Of a stretch of DNA of 64,000 nt, positions 11,142 through 23,909 are shown piece by piece. The notes beneath the pieces were generated by a model, which saw nothing but the letters and a program-made list of their open reading frames with translations, searched no databases and was not told the DNA's origin. This DNA comes from Gibbula magus (taxonomy: Eukaryota; Mollusca; Gastropoda; Trochida; Trochidae), in contig OW388302.1 in NCBI GenBank assembly GCA_936450465.1, positions 10,937,530 to 11,001,529 on the forward strand. The letters are read 5' to 3'. Position 1 is the stretch's first letter. The number at the start of each line of letters is the position of its first letter. The position numbers were made by a program, and so were the translations under genes.

Positions 11142-12262
11142 CAATCCCAACTGTTGGTAGATTCCCAACCCACCAACGTTAACATGCTTTTAATGATTAC
11201 ATAAAAGATTATCGTAGAGAAGCTATTTAACCTTTAAAAAGACTAATTTCAATATAACATTATTAGAGTAAATGAAGTTAAGTACCGGCTAGTCTAAAGT
11301 TAAGCAATCCCAACTGTTGATAGATTACCAACACACACAGTTTTACATAAAAATGCTATTAAAGACATTCTTTTCAGAAATACATAAACGATTATTCCAA
11401 AGAAAATATGTACACGTTAAAAAAGCTAATTTTAATATTATACTTTTGGAATATATGAGGTTGGATACCCGCTAGTCTAAGGTTTAGCTATCCGAACTGT
11501 GGATAGTTCCCAGAACACACAGTTTAGCATGGACATGCTATTTAAGGCATTATTTTTCTTAAATACATAAACTATTAACATAAATGAAGTGCCTAGATGT
11601 TAAAACATGCACATTTAACATTACACTATTAAAATAAATGAAGTTTGATACCGGCTAGTCTAAAGTTTAACTATCCCAAATGTGGATAGATTCCAGAAAC
11701 ACAGTTTAGCATTGAAATGCTATTAAAGACCTTTTTTTCTTAAATACATAAGCTATTATCATAAATGAAGTGCTTAGATGTTAAAACATCTACTTTTAAC
11801 ATTACAGTATTAAAATAAATGAAGTTTGATACCGGCTAGTCTAAAGTTTTGCTATCCCAACTATGGATAGATCCCAGAAACACACAGTTTAACATGGAAA
11901 TGCTATTTAAGACATTATTTTTCTAAAATACGTAAATAATTGTAATAAATGAAGTGCTTAGATGTTAAAACACCTACTTTTAACATTACACTATTAACAT
12001 AAATGAAGTTTGATACAGGCTAGTCTAAAGTTTAGCTATCCCAACTATGGATAGATCCCAGAAACACACAGTTTAACATGGAAATGCTATTAAAGACATT
12101 ATTTTTCTAAAATACATAAATTATTGTAATAAATGAAGTGCTTAGATGTTAAAACACCTACTTTTAACATTACACTAATAAAAAAAATGAAGTTTGATAC
12201 CGGCTAGTCTAAAGTTTAGCTATCCCAACTATGGATAGATCCACGAAACACACAGTTTAACC
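11142..12262. repeat. 183-bp tandem repeat, seven units
   Basis: The ctatcccaac...ggatag landmark occurs at 11142, 11305, 11488, 11671, 11852, 12036 and 12220. Spacings are 163, 183, 183, 181, 184 and 184. Each unit has ccggctagtctaaagttt, then the landmark, then cacagtttaacatg and agtgcttagatgttaaaaca. The landmark resembles the element tip (gtatcccaactatggat). The right-most units are most alike, the left-most most diverged. Confidence 0.9.
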
Positions 12263-15200
12263 AACATCAGTCCTTACAATGCACAGTGTGTAGTGTCCCA
12301 TTCTGTGATGCAAGTTGACTGATGGGGTGCCTCTTGCATTCAAGATTATTAGTCAATTGATCAACTTTACTTTTGATATAATTCCTTATCATTTTGTGTA
12401 AGATTATCATTCTTATAAACAAAATAAATGTTAAATTAATCTCAATAGCATATAATAAAACATCACCATTAATTTGAGCAATTTAACTTTCTTTATAACT
12501 CCCTATACTTTTCTTATATTCTGATATCACGTTAGACGTTAGTGAGTGGCAGAAATAGTTTTATGCAATGATAACTTATCATCATTCTGAATTGTAGTGT
12601 GTTTGACCTTTACCAAATGATACACGTTTTAAAAGTGAATATTGTGAGTATAATATGTACAGGGGTAATTTTCAATTTCGTTGACTCAAACTTGAAGTGA
12701 TGAAAAATGTGTTTAACAAGCATAACACATTTCAGAGAAACTTACTTTTAATGTTATTTTAAAAATATTTACTTGAATTACAAAATAGTCAAGTAACACG
12801 TGGTAAACGAGTGGTTTTAATTTGAAACAAACATACTTGGATAGTCAAGCAAAAAGCAATGTGAGACACATAGCATGTGACAGATTTATATGCACTTGCA
12901 CCTCTCGTAGAGAGTACTGCAGCTTTGCAGATATATTGATTTCGGTTATAAGAATATTTAGGCAAAGCTATTGAAGCGTGAGTTACAGAGTTATTTAACA
13001 CACCTTGTGCAATATGTAAGAGTATTAAAAGTTATCAGACAGTGATATAATAATCTCATATAGAGATCCTGTCCAAACAAAACAAAGAATGTGTTAAATA
13101 GCATGGGGACACTGGTTTACACATTTTTATATTGCTGAAACATATACAATCTCCATTATAGAAACGACGCCATGTTTACATGTTCTTACTAAACCATTAA
13201 AACACATAATCGATAGTATGTAACGACGTCAGATTAACATTTTATATCTAAACCTCTCAACATTTATAATGAACAGTACCAACATGATCTCGTATTTATA
13301 TTATATATATTGAATATTCGAATTATTATCAAAATCATGGAGATTAAGTGATATTTACATCTTCTTTGTCCCGGACAAAAGTATAATGTATTTAACAATT
13401 GGAATGTTGTTATCAAAAGAAGAACTTGGAATATGTTAGCCAGTATTAAAGACCCTGTCTTAATTGATTTTCTCTCTGGTAAATTTCATCTCACTTCTTC
13501 TACACTATGGTATCCCTTTAAGTAATGTTCAGAAAATGCATACACTGTTACACTTCCAAGCTATAAAACGGACTCAAGGACGTCCATTGATATACCAATG
13601 TGAAGTTTCACTGCGGGAACATGTTACAACCAGCTGGATAGAATAATTACGTCATTGAAACTGAAATACGTCCTGGTGGGTTTATTTATTATCTTGTTGT
13701 TGATATGTGTAATATGTTAAACGTTTGATTAAATTTACAACATGTAGTGGGAATATGAAAACCAGTCTCAAAGGGTTTGTTCAAATAAAATATTGTATCG
13801 CTCCCCATACCCCGGATTTACACACATGTTGGTTCTTCCATTTTCCCTGTTATAGAAACATGCAATGTTTCTCAGGCGTTAGCGCATCACTTTTATTTGT
13901 GCACGTGACAACTTTTTATTGTCATTTAAAACAATAACTTACGAATTTGCTGCATCATGTTTGCTTATCCAAAAATCCGTTCATGTACCAACTAAATGGT
14001 CTGCAGGAATGGATGGGCTTCTGTTTTGTATACTTCTAGCATTTCCAAGCTATATTCTGATGAAAAAAACACTATGTATTATGTATTATATTATGTATTC
14101 CTTTGACACTATTATTTCCAACAAAAAGTAAAAAGAAAATCCTACCGCCCTCATCACTTTTAAGAAAAAAGTGACCGAGAAACATTTAATTTTTTATCCT
14201 TACATGAAGTGTTCTAAAACCTGTATTGTAGGAGGATGATATCTAACTTAGCATCTATAAGCTTAACAGAGTGTGAAGTATAACCTACTTAGTATTTTCA
14301 ACAATCACTTTTTAACTCATGATGCAGCCACTAGTTAACGATTTTAAGATCTTAATGTTAAATGTCTTTGTTAAACATGTGTTTAGATGAAACGGATATT
14401 ATAACTACTAGTTTTAAAATCAATCACATACAATGACACCAAAAGTGATCGAAGTAGACACCAACAAAAATATATACAAATTTATATAATATGTACATGT
14501 ACACAAAATATGCATTTCCACAGGGCTCAATAAAACATGGAGTTACTCGAGAAGTAATATACTTCTTGAGAGAGTAGGGAGTTTTCAATCTAAGTAAATT
14601 TAGATCGACTGTCCTATATCATGGATATACAGTCGGTATAACCTAATATACTTGTTGATCTAAATTTATTCAGATTGGGGAGTGTTCAATCTATCATTAA
14701 TATTCTAAAAACTTGCTATTCTAATTCAAGTGTGTCCCCGTTTCGGTCTGTTCCACAAGTAGTTAGAAGAACTTATAAATACATACTGGGGTCCCATGAT
14801 TATCAAGTTTGCAATTTATATATCCCATCATTTAATGCCTTATTGATAAGGAGATGAAATAGTTTCTAAGGGTGTGACGCTAGTCGAACCTTAAGTGATC
14901 TTTAAGTGTAACCAAGTATACAAAAAGAAATGTGAAAAAAAAAAAATCTACAGCAAGTCTAATCTTACACAGCTTCTCAGCAACAACGTTGCGGACTCTG
15001 TGAACTCCAATTCTATTTTACTACTATTTTTATGGAATATAAACTATGCATAAACATGATAGGTATTTGGTTGTAATAATGTGAAATATTGTCTTGTCAA
15101 AAAGGGTCATTTAAATCTTATTACTTTAAATCTTATATTAAATTATATGAACATAAACGTTCATAAAAAGCAAACCTGTTTGGAATTTTTGCTACCAGTC

Positions 15201-15687
15201 TTGTAACAAGGTTGAACATTAACATGGGTAAAATCACTCAGAAAACACTTTTAAGTTAATGAAAATAATTACCCTTGTATTCGATATTTTATCAAGAAGC
15301 CATGTTGTAGTTATATTTGATATCTTTGACAGTCATAAACAAGTTACACAAGCTTGACCGGGTCTTATTCTCAATTGGAGACAGTAAAATGCGCACATGA
15401 CACAACAAGCAATACATTTATAGTTCCTTTAAATCAATGCTACAACAAGCCAGAATTTATACCTCTTATCAGTCACGAGAACAAGCTGACATTGAGGCAT
15501 GAATCATACCAGGTCAAGGCCATTACAAGCTTTACATGAAATACTAAGAATACCCTGCAGAACCATTTTCGGGTGAAACGTCTCGCGATGGCTATCTCAC
15601 GAATATTCAGTGACCATGGAAATACCGGAAGCTCAATAGTGCGCCTTCATTCACTCCAGCTTTTGCAGGGTGTAGTTTTAAAATGCT
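12263..15687. other. Foldback element interior, no gene recognised
   Basis: 3.4 kb of AT-rich sequence with open frames of at most about 70 codons on either strand. None matches a transposase or any family I know. It may be a passenger segment carried between the arms. Confidence 0.5.
14585..14690. repeat. Short inverted repeat (hairpin)
   Basis: The outer arms caatctaagtaaatttagatc and gatctaaatttattcagattg are near-complementary. Inside them a second stem (actgt/acagt around ctatatcatggatat) occurs. This could be a small MITE-like hairpin. No coding signal. Confidence 0.6.
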
Positions 15688-15820
15688 TTGAGGTGAGGTG
15701 AATTGGGGTTTAACGCCACTTTCAAGAGTTTTACACTCATATCACGGCTGGTAGTCTTATTTGAGGGAGAAAGCCTGCAACGCCATGGGGTCTTTGTGTT
15801 GCGGTGAAATGTTACATGTG
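15688..15820 (-). mobile_element. SINE 3' fragment
   Basis: Contains ggggtttaacgccactttca followed by tcatatcacggctggtag and ggagaaagcctgcaacgcca, the reverse complement of the 3' half of the SINE at 30225-30516. The tRNA-like head is missing. It lies at the inner edge of the right foldback arm. Confidence 0.8.
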
Positions 15821-15835
15821 CATGTTTTAACATCT

Positions 15836-16041
15836 AATCTAATCTATTCCATTCTAAACTGTGTGTTTCTGGGATCTATCCTTAGTTGGGATAGCTAAAC
15901 CGTAGACTAGCCGGTATCAAATTTCATTTATGTTAATAGTGTAATGTTAAATGTGCATGTTTTAACATCTAAGCACTGCATTTATGATAATAGTATATGT
16001 ATTTCTGAAAAAGAATGTCTTTAATAGCGTTTTCATGTTAA

Positions 16042-16090
<49 letters not shown>

Positions 16091-16690
16091 TCTATCCACA
16101 GTTGGGTTAGCTTAACTTTAGACCATCCCGCACTTAACTTTAAAGTGAATTATCTTATTAGTATTATTGGTGAAACAATTGTGTGTTCAAATTTAAGAAA
16201 TAAAAGTCAATTTCAACAAAGAAGACTCTCCTCTGCCATTATCTTTGGTTTCATTTTCTTTATAAAAGTATTTTTATCAAAATTAATTTGTGTTATGAAA
16301 TTATTTTAAGCATTGAATTTTATCCCTTTCCCCTTTAAATATATATTTGGCCAATTTTTTAAATGATCCTTTGTACCACCATTTGATTTTGATGTCTGTT
16401 TATTTTGCAACGATCATTTGTGTATTCTAAGTCTTTTTCTTCATAAGTAAATTCATTTATTATCAAATTCAATTGTCAATGTCGTTTTGTCATTTAATTA
16501 TTTTTATCAAAGTCATTTTATTCCATCAAATTTATTCTTTTCATAAAATTCTTTTTTTAATATTTTTTCAAAGTCAATGGATTCATCATCATTAATTTTT
16601 CATCAAAGTCGTTTTTTTCATCAAAGTCATTTTTTTCATCAAAATCAATTTTTACATCAAAATAAATTTTTTCATTAAACTCATTTTTTT
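15836..16690. repeat. Right foldback arm repeats
   Basis: The inverted counterpart of the left arm. About two 183-bp-type units occur (gttgggatagctaaac near 15886 and gttgggttagcttaac near 16101). They are followed by the shared block 16140-16490 and then the tttcatcaaagtc array. It is much shorter than the left arm because it has fewer 183-bp units. Confidence 0.8.
16046..16089. repeat. (GT)22 microsatellite
   Basis: Uninterrupted gt dinucleotides. It lies inside a 183-bp-type unit of the right arm, where the left-arm units have the 'cacac' of cacacagtt. It probably expanded from that seed. Confidence 0.95.
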
Positions 16691-16819
16691 CTAAAAAGTT
16701 CTGCTATCCCATCTTAAGATATCCAAACTTGAGATAGCGATTTATCCACTGTAGGGATTGCCCTTAGAGCTATCCCATCTAAGATGGGATAGATCCATAG
16801 TTGGGATACAATAGGTGGT

Positions 16820-17385
16820 AACTGTTATGGTGAGTTTTTTTTCATGGTAGTCTTGATGACTAGGCTTGGTGGATATCCATTGAGTGAGGTAAATGTGTCC
16901 TTTCGATGTTTTGGTTCTCTATTGAGGGCATCAGGTTGACAGATGGATTTTATCACGTCATGTGAGTGTGGCTATGCTTGATTAGTGGATGTTAACATAA
17001 ATTGTATTGTGTGTACTGGTCAGTGTGTGTGTTGGCGTGCGATAGTCAGATATTCTCAGTCCATGCCCAGTAGTTTGCAAGGAGACTTATGAGAAGGGGA
17101 GTTGGTGGTTAGTTTTTGTTTCCATGGTCAACCTGATTCTTGGATGCTTGGCGTTGAGATGTTGTAGGAGATGATTGCTATGGTGGTGAAGGTGTCATCA
17201 ACCTCGTGGAACCAATAAAGGAGCCCATTGGAAGTCCGTGGATCTTGTCAGTGAAGATAAACTTGAAGTAGCTGAAGGTTAACATCATCGACTCACCATC
17301 TTGTGCCAACCGTGCTGCACAAATTATACCCTTTGGACAATCATTTATAGTTGAAATCAACGTGATATCTTGAATCTGCAGCAAT
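16820..17385 (-). pseudogene. Penelope-like element remnant, RT part
   Basis: The minus strand, in shifting frames, reads DITLISTIND near 17370 (motif A region), then ICAARLAQDGE, then YFKFIFTDKIHGLPMGS near 17240 (the Penelope-type 'GxxMGS' motif B). Next come a VDDTFT motif C near 17200, HLNAKHPRI and YRTPTHT near 17020. This succession matches Penelope-like RTs. Several frameshifts and stops show that it is dead. The protein trail ends in TVTT at the foldback border and resumes with HKP...VTIP at 9586, which shows that one element was split. Confidence 0.65.
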
Positions 17386-18028
17386 GTAAATCACTCATTG
17401 CTCCGTTGATTCGAAAGACAGTACAGTGTTCTTTAAAATCAAACACATTATTGTCCGTACAACTGCACAATTTCTTTGGAGAGGCCAAGCAACAGTTTTT
17501 GTTTGTTATTTTCGTTGTCTCTGTTATCCTTTTCTTTGCGGTTTTGTTTTTGTGTATAAATATATTCATATAACCTATGAAATAACAAGGTGTTTGATGT
17601 TCCTGGTTCAAAAATGTGTTGCAACGTCTCGCCTACACCATTAGTGTTATCTCAATAAGGGTTTGAATATGTGCACGCCAGCATTTTTTAATATCATTTT
17701 TCAGGTCATTGCAGTTATACGTTTAACGTTTAAGAAACATTCTCGCTTTTCTTCTAGGGAGACTACTCTTGTCAACCAGTAACTTAACTTTCAAATTGCC
17801 TAATTTCAGTGCCCGCTTCGTGTTGAAATCTTGGATCTAAACTGACTATTTCCTGTTTTTGTCTCTTGCAAATTAACTCTTTGTGATAAATGTGTTGTTT
17901 GGTTAATAAAACAAATTCATTTCAATACAAAATAAAAAAATTCTCACCACAAGAACACTAGCTGAAACTGTATCACAATTTCTTTTGATTATGATTCAAT
18001 AATCGTAATTATAATCAAAAGTAAATTA
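17386..18028. other. No gene recognised
   Basis: Short overlapping frames on both strands at 17357-17644 match nothing known. This may be the 5' side of the Penelope-like remnant decayed beyond recognition. Confidence 0.4.
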
Positions 18029-18184
18029 TCATAAGAATAATCAACGAGTTGCGAGGAATTATGGATTATCTGTCCCGAGTAAATTATTGTGATAAACTCC
18101 GAGCTTTAGCGAGTGGTTTGACATAATAATTCACGAGGGACATATAATTCGTAATTCCGAGCACCGAGTTGGTTATTCTTTTTC
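18029..18184. repeat. Imperfect 78-bp-arm palindrome
   Basis: The left arm ataagaataatcaacgagtt and the right arm cgagttggttattctttt are complementary. The match continues inward through gaattatggattat and ataattcgtaattc to a centre near 18106. The right arm is followed by cttacccaag, and cttgggtaag recurs at 18864, so a larger 18.0-18.9 kb MITE is possible. Confidence 0.7.
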
Positions 18185-18499
18185 TTACCCAAGGTCATTT
18201 TAATGCGTAAAAATCGAAAAACAAGACCCCAATTCACAATCTTTGATAAGACTGTAAAATACAAATTGTAGTCATACGCCATTCATAAACTCTTTCACAC
18301 CTTCAAGATGCGCATATCTAAATAGTTTGTAACTTGCTCTAAAGTAACTGTTGAATTTTATTGCCAAAATGGTTTACTGTCATAGTAAACAACTCGTTTA
18401 TATTGTAAGCTATGTCGCAGAATGAGAGAAAATTAGTTTAAACGTGAACTAACAATCGCACTGTTGGAATGCAAGATAGGAGTTAATTACGTCACCAAA

Positions 18500-18507
18500 T
18501 GACGTCA
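18500..18507. promoter_or_regulatory. CRE-like palindrome TGACGTCA
   Basis: A perfect cAMP-response-element consensus with a half site (tacgtcac) about 12 bp upstream. Another perfect copy is at 19964-19971. No gene start is recognised nearby, so function is unproven and chance occurrence is possible. Confidence 0.3.
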
Positions 18508-18879
18508 TGGTTAACCACAAAGCAATGGCGTCACGGCAGTGCAGCCGGCGACTCTTGCATGCTGCTTCACCTTGCAAGTTTAATACAGTCATTACGGTCT
18601 CGGAAACTTAGGTTGAACATGATTTTATATTTAATATGTTTTACTGACGTGTGACTTCGATTAGGTATGCTCGAAATTGTTCTATTATTATTATTATATT
18701 ATTATATGTGATTTAGCTTATAATTAAACAGGATAGCTAAGCAATTCATAAATGAGCGCAAAGAAGTTCCGTCAACCAATCAAAACGCAAGTTATATTTA
18801 GAAAAACTGTAATTCCCAAGACCATTATGAAAACTTTAATACCCGGCATAGATGTGCCCGCTTGGGTAAGAATACACCA

Positions 18880-19489
18880 TTAAATCTAATTTTACTGTAA
18901 AAATACCAAATTTGCTCAGAAACCTCGTTTATCCAGACACATTATCAACATTTTGGCCTTACGTTTTTTTTTTTTAAATGTTATACTTTTTTTCATAATA
19001 CTTATAGACAACACTTGATAAATACCTGCCTTAATTTTATTTCATTTTTGTGAACACTAAAATATAATTACTTGATATGTCTGGATAACTGTGTAACAAG
19101 TGTACCCTATCTAATTAAAACATGTATTATTTAAAATGCTCAATGATGACAAAGTGTCATCATTCAGTTTCCTATAGAATATACCCACAAGGTTCAATTT
19201 CTGTAAAAACATTTTCTACGGACGCACTTTCCCACCTAGGGTGAAAATTGGGGTTTGGCTGCCGGACTAATCAGGGCCATGATTCTATTGATAATAAGTG
19301 GGAAATATTTTTTTTTTAATCATGCGGTTAGTGACCTTTATTTTGGGTCCCTGAGTCACCAAATCTACGTACAGATGCATATACATGTTTAACAAAACCT
19401 TCAGTCACAATACACGGTTCGGGAAACGGGAGAAGTATGTTTATCTATAACGTTGTATCACTGACAATAGCTGATGTATGTGCAAGATA
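18880..19489. other. No gene recognised; one stray repeat unit
   Basis: Bases 19330-19368 (gacctttattttgggtccct, then caccaaatctac) match the unit of the tandem repeat in the 51.7-53.8 kb element. This is a dispersed single copy. Nothing else was recognised. Confidence 0.5.
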
Positions 19490-19501
19490 CCCCCTCCTCC
19501 T

Positions 19502-19530
19502 CCCCCCCCCCCCCCCCCCCCCCCCCCCCC
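19502..19530. repeat. Poly-C run (29 C)
   Basis: 29 consecutive C preceded by a C-rich ctcctcc stretch. The exact length may be unreliable in assembly. Confidence 0.9.
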
Positions 19531-22500
19531 TTCCTCTACCCTAAAAAGTGCATGAAATGGCATTGATAATAATTATGGGCTGTTGTTGCTTTACGAAGTC
19601 TCGCAAGGCAAACAAAACCTGAATTATAACAAACAGACGTTATACAATGGGGAGTGAAATCCATGCAAACAGTACATATTACAATAATGCTTTAATTAAA
19701 AAATAGGAGACGAGGTGGCGTGCTTTATCGTTGAATCGTCGCAGCCCTGAGTGTTTTATGCTCTCTGCTATGTTTTATTCTACGATAAAGAACAACAACG
19801 AGTCTTCTATTTCTTATATGAGATGCCCTTAAATAGTCACTCGCTTTTCTATAAAAACCGCGGAGATATATTGTTGTTTGCATAAACTATACTTTGAAAA
19901 TATTAATGCCTCCCGTCGTAGAACACATTCTCTAACATTAGACAATCAAAGTGACATAAAATATGACGTCATTTGCTAATCGACGCTCTAACTGTCGTCT
20001 GAAATCATAAGCATGCTGTTGGTCCCATTGACCGCTTGTGTTTTATTGCTGTAGGTACCTTATACTTCGTTTTATCATGTACTCAGGAATGATGTTCAAA
20101 GATACCGGTACTACAAATATATATAACTGAATACTTTTGAATAGCACTATAAAATAACAACAATTTATATAAGAAATAACTATAATGAGTTACTCTTTTA
20201 TTAAAAACAAGCATAAACAGCAAATTCGAAAGTAGAATAATCCACATAGAAATGTAAATCAGTACAAGAGCATCTCAACTTCTATATGGTTATATTTGGC
20301 AGTAAGTTCTACCAATGAAAAACGCGTTCGAGACAGTTAATTTTGTAATGCAAAGGTGTAAATGTAAATTAAGCTTTTTCGAATTGATGTCCGAAAGCAA
20401 TAGTCAGAGAGAGTGAGGTCACCACGACCTACCTGTGCCTAACATGTACAATTATACTGAAGCTGCTCATCTTTAGATCAGGTATATCTTAAACTAATTT
20501 ATATAAATGATATACTGTTCAGAAACAAAGGTACTCAAAACCAACAACTTATCATTCACCACAGGCTTCATTTCTGTCATTTAAAAAATAATAATGTACA
20601 TATATATATATATATTTGTGATAAAAGACAGCAGTCCTGTTCTTCAATAAAAACATGATAAAGGTTAGTTTGGTTTGAAAAGTACAAATGTATGTTTAGG
20701 AACTATTTGCAGCATGCTAGTTCGCCAGCCCGCTAAAAGTAATTAATCGAAATAAGCAAGGATTTCCATTTGACAAAAAATCAAATACATATTTAGACAA
20801 AGATATTTTAAAAGATGCATAACTCAGCTAGGTATTACTGAGTTCTTAAATTAGTATTCGGGCCATCTGTTATCTCGATTAAATGTCTGTCTGGTTCACT
20901 TTGAACTCATTTTAATACAGTTCGTCTTAAACCATTCACAAGTGGAATATCAAACCTAAACAGCTACTGTTGTGACTGTTAGTTTCTATGTCCGTGTAGT
21001 CAGCGAGCATGCACGATGAGATTAATCTAAGGTCACAGCAGAATATTCATGATAAAATGAATCAGCATTGCTGAAATATATGTATATCTAAACATAGCCA
21101 AAAAAGTGTTGCAACCCCTACATTTATACCTAAAATATGATGTTGTCGCAAAGTTAAGATAAATGTATTGAAATAAACACTAAAGATAGGATAGTAAATA
21201 ACTAATTTCTTTAACGAAAAATATTCATGTTGACATTTAAAGAAATTACGACAGAATTTCCAATGGTACGGTTTTTTTGGTTTCCAAATAACTATTGTTC
21301 CGATGCCCAAACTACACAAGGTACATTAGGTTTCAGAGGACGAAAACAAAAATGTTGTTACCAAGGTGATTTTCACGCATCAAAATATCTTTTATCAGCA
21401 AAATATGGAAGTTACTGGTTCTTAAATTTCAACATATTTTGACAATTGGTGATCAAAAGGGTATATTCATACGATTTTTTAATTATTCTTTATGAGTTCG
21501 ATTCGTTAATCCAACACCTTTCTGTGATTTAAAGGTGTCATTACAATAATAAAGACCGAATATCGTTAGTAACCAACTTTATTAAAATTTATCTTTTTTC
21601 AAACAGTCTGATTTTGAAGGTTCATACTGCTTTAACGAGTATTTTTTTAAGTTACTAAAGGTTCATCCGTTCAATTGAAATAATGGAATTACTCACATTA
21701 CAAGAAGCAATACTGACTTTAAATTTTCAGTATAAAAATAATTGTTCCTGGACACAAATAAAGCATAAGTTTATATATGCAAATATCACAACATTTTAGT
21801 GTATGCAGTTACAATTTCTTACAAACAGATAGAACAATAACCCTTATCAAACTTTAATTTGATTTGAGTATTTGTTATGAAATAATGCTATATTGATTCC
21901 GAGAACCAAGCCCAACAAAAATGAATTGAACTTGTTCTGGCAAAAGCAACCCAAATTGTGATAAAAGTACGGGAGTTGAAGTTGAGGCTTAATTGTAGAT
22001 TAACCCTAGTCTGAATTCAATTATATATGTTATTAATTGATTATATAAGCGTATATGATGGATCATTCTAGCATATCTGCCATCTGAAAGTCATTGTATC
22101 ATTATGAATATCAAATATGTTTAATTTAAATTGTTAATAATAGTAATGAGTATAGTTATACTGCTCTGAGAACCACACAACGAATGAGTATGCTCAAAGC
22201 CACCAAACACATTATTACCCCAGTATCGTTCCTTTTCCATTCTCAACTCAATTCGAGTATGAAACCGAGCTGACAAATAACACACATTTTATGACTGTCT
22301 CTACAAATCACATTTTGTGTAAATCACCTGAGGGTTAATTTTTTAATTTCCTTATTCACTTCCTTGTTTAATTAGTAAAAATAAGACATTGTTTTATTTT
22401 CACTTTTGGTTTCAATTTTATGTTTGCAATCCAACATGAGAAACGGAAATTAGTTGATCAATGCACATGAAATGTGTGCTATAGGACCAACAACTTGACA

Positions 22501-22591
22501 CACTTCGTTTTATTCAACGTTGTGCTATATTGAGGATAACTGTCTGTTCTTGACATTTCTTTTGTAGTTACGCCACAACAAGGTCGTTTCA
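19531..22591. other. No gene recognised
   Basis: AT-rich spacer with a perfect CRE-like TGACGTCA at 19964-19971 and a short (TA)n at about 20600. Bases 20968-21050 resemble 480-545. Frames at 21062-21442 on both strands match nothing known. Confidence 0.5.
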
Positions 22592-22891
22592 ATGTTAAGC
22601 AGCGGCTAGTGACTGGTCACAGTGAACATATCAAATATCTCCATGTAGCTTGATACACATATTCTTCCACTACTAAATCCCCCTGTATTTGATGTTAAGC
22701 AGCGTCTAGTAACTGGTCACAGTGAAAATATCAAATATCTCCATGTAGCTTGATAGACAGATTCTTCCACTACTAAATCCCCCAGTGTTTGATGTTAAGC
22801 AGCGGCTAGTAACTCGTCACAGTGAAAATATCAAACATCTCCATGTAGCTTGATAGACAGATTCTTCCACTACTAAATCCCCAAGTATTCA
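22592..22891. repeat. 100-bp tandem repeat, three copies
   Basis: Units start at 22592, 22692 and 22792 with atgttaagcagcg. They contain a ggtcac/gtcacagtg segment and end tactaaatcccc. Copies differ at only a few positions. Confidence 0.93.
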
Positions 22892-23819
22892 TTTCTCATC
22901 ATCTAATATAAAGCTATATCAGTTGTTTTACCAGCCATACAGCTTGGGTCCAACATGATAAGGTATCAGATGGTGGGCACACTCTGCTTCTTTACATATT
23001 CATTATGTTTCAAAGATGGGAATATCCTGAGATACATGAACAGCTGAGTTGTTGGTATTGTGCTGCAAATACAATATAAATCATAAACAGATTAAATGTG
23101 CCATTAGCATGCTCATACATATACGTAGATCCATTCCATACCTGTAATGGAAATATTTATCAAAATTCAGACTTTGTTCCCCCAACAGCTAAAACTGGCA
23201 GATATAATGAAATTAATCTTGTTAATCGTAAATGTCCAATGTGGAAAGGTTTAGGCAAAGGATACGTTCACAAGTGCAGGGTCAGAAAAATGTATAAAAT
23301 ATGGGGAAGGTCCCATTAAAATAGACATGAATATAACTATATTTCTTACAGAGCCTGATAACTTATTTCAAAACATTTGATAAAAGAAACAAGAAAGAAA
23401 GAAACATCTATCTTTTGCTTTGATAAGTTCAGGATTAACAAGATTGCTCAATAAAACACTCCCTTGAGTTGTAGCCCTTCTTCGTTGTTATTTTTAGAAA
23501 AAAAAATATACCAAAATAGATCAACAGACCTGACATATTTTTCATTCAGGTAGTTTATATTCAAGGCTTGTGTTACTGTTTTGTTTAATGTAATATATGC
23601 AATTTAACAGTCACTACATAGGCTGATACATATTACACAACTATTCAAATAGGACATATTTGAATGAATATAATAGCCTATCTTAACGATACAGGTATAA
23701 TACAAACAAACTATGAAACCTATAACAATCTTAATTTTTTCAAATGTTTTACTATAGACAAACTTTATATATTCCGATACCAACGATTATATTTAAATGA
23801 AGGAATATTTCTTACAACA

Positions 23820-23909
<90 letters not shown>

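Larger units (their letters stand above)
9587..16813. mobile_element. Foldback element with long repeat-built inverted arms
   Basis: The ends are inverted copies: the left starts gttgtatcccaagtttggat (9587) and the right ends atccatagttgggatacaat (16812). Both sides are flanked by ggtggt (9581-9586 and 16814-16819), a likely 6-bp target duplication. From the tips inward both arms carry the palindromic ATCTTAAGAT zone, then TTTGATGAAAAAA tandem repeats, then a shared 300-bp block (10140-10440 against 16140-16490). Inside these lie copies of a 183-bp unit, seven on the left and about two on the right. The interior has no recognisable transposase, so it looks non-autonomous. Later insertions in it are a TTAA MITE on the left, a SINE piece and a (GT)n run on the right. 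It sits inside a Penelope-like element. It resembles foldback/Galileo-type DNA transposons in structure only; the superfamily was not established. Confidence 0.75.
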
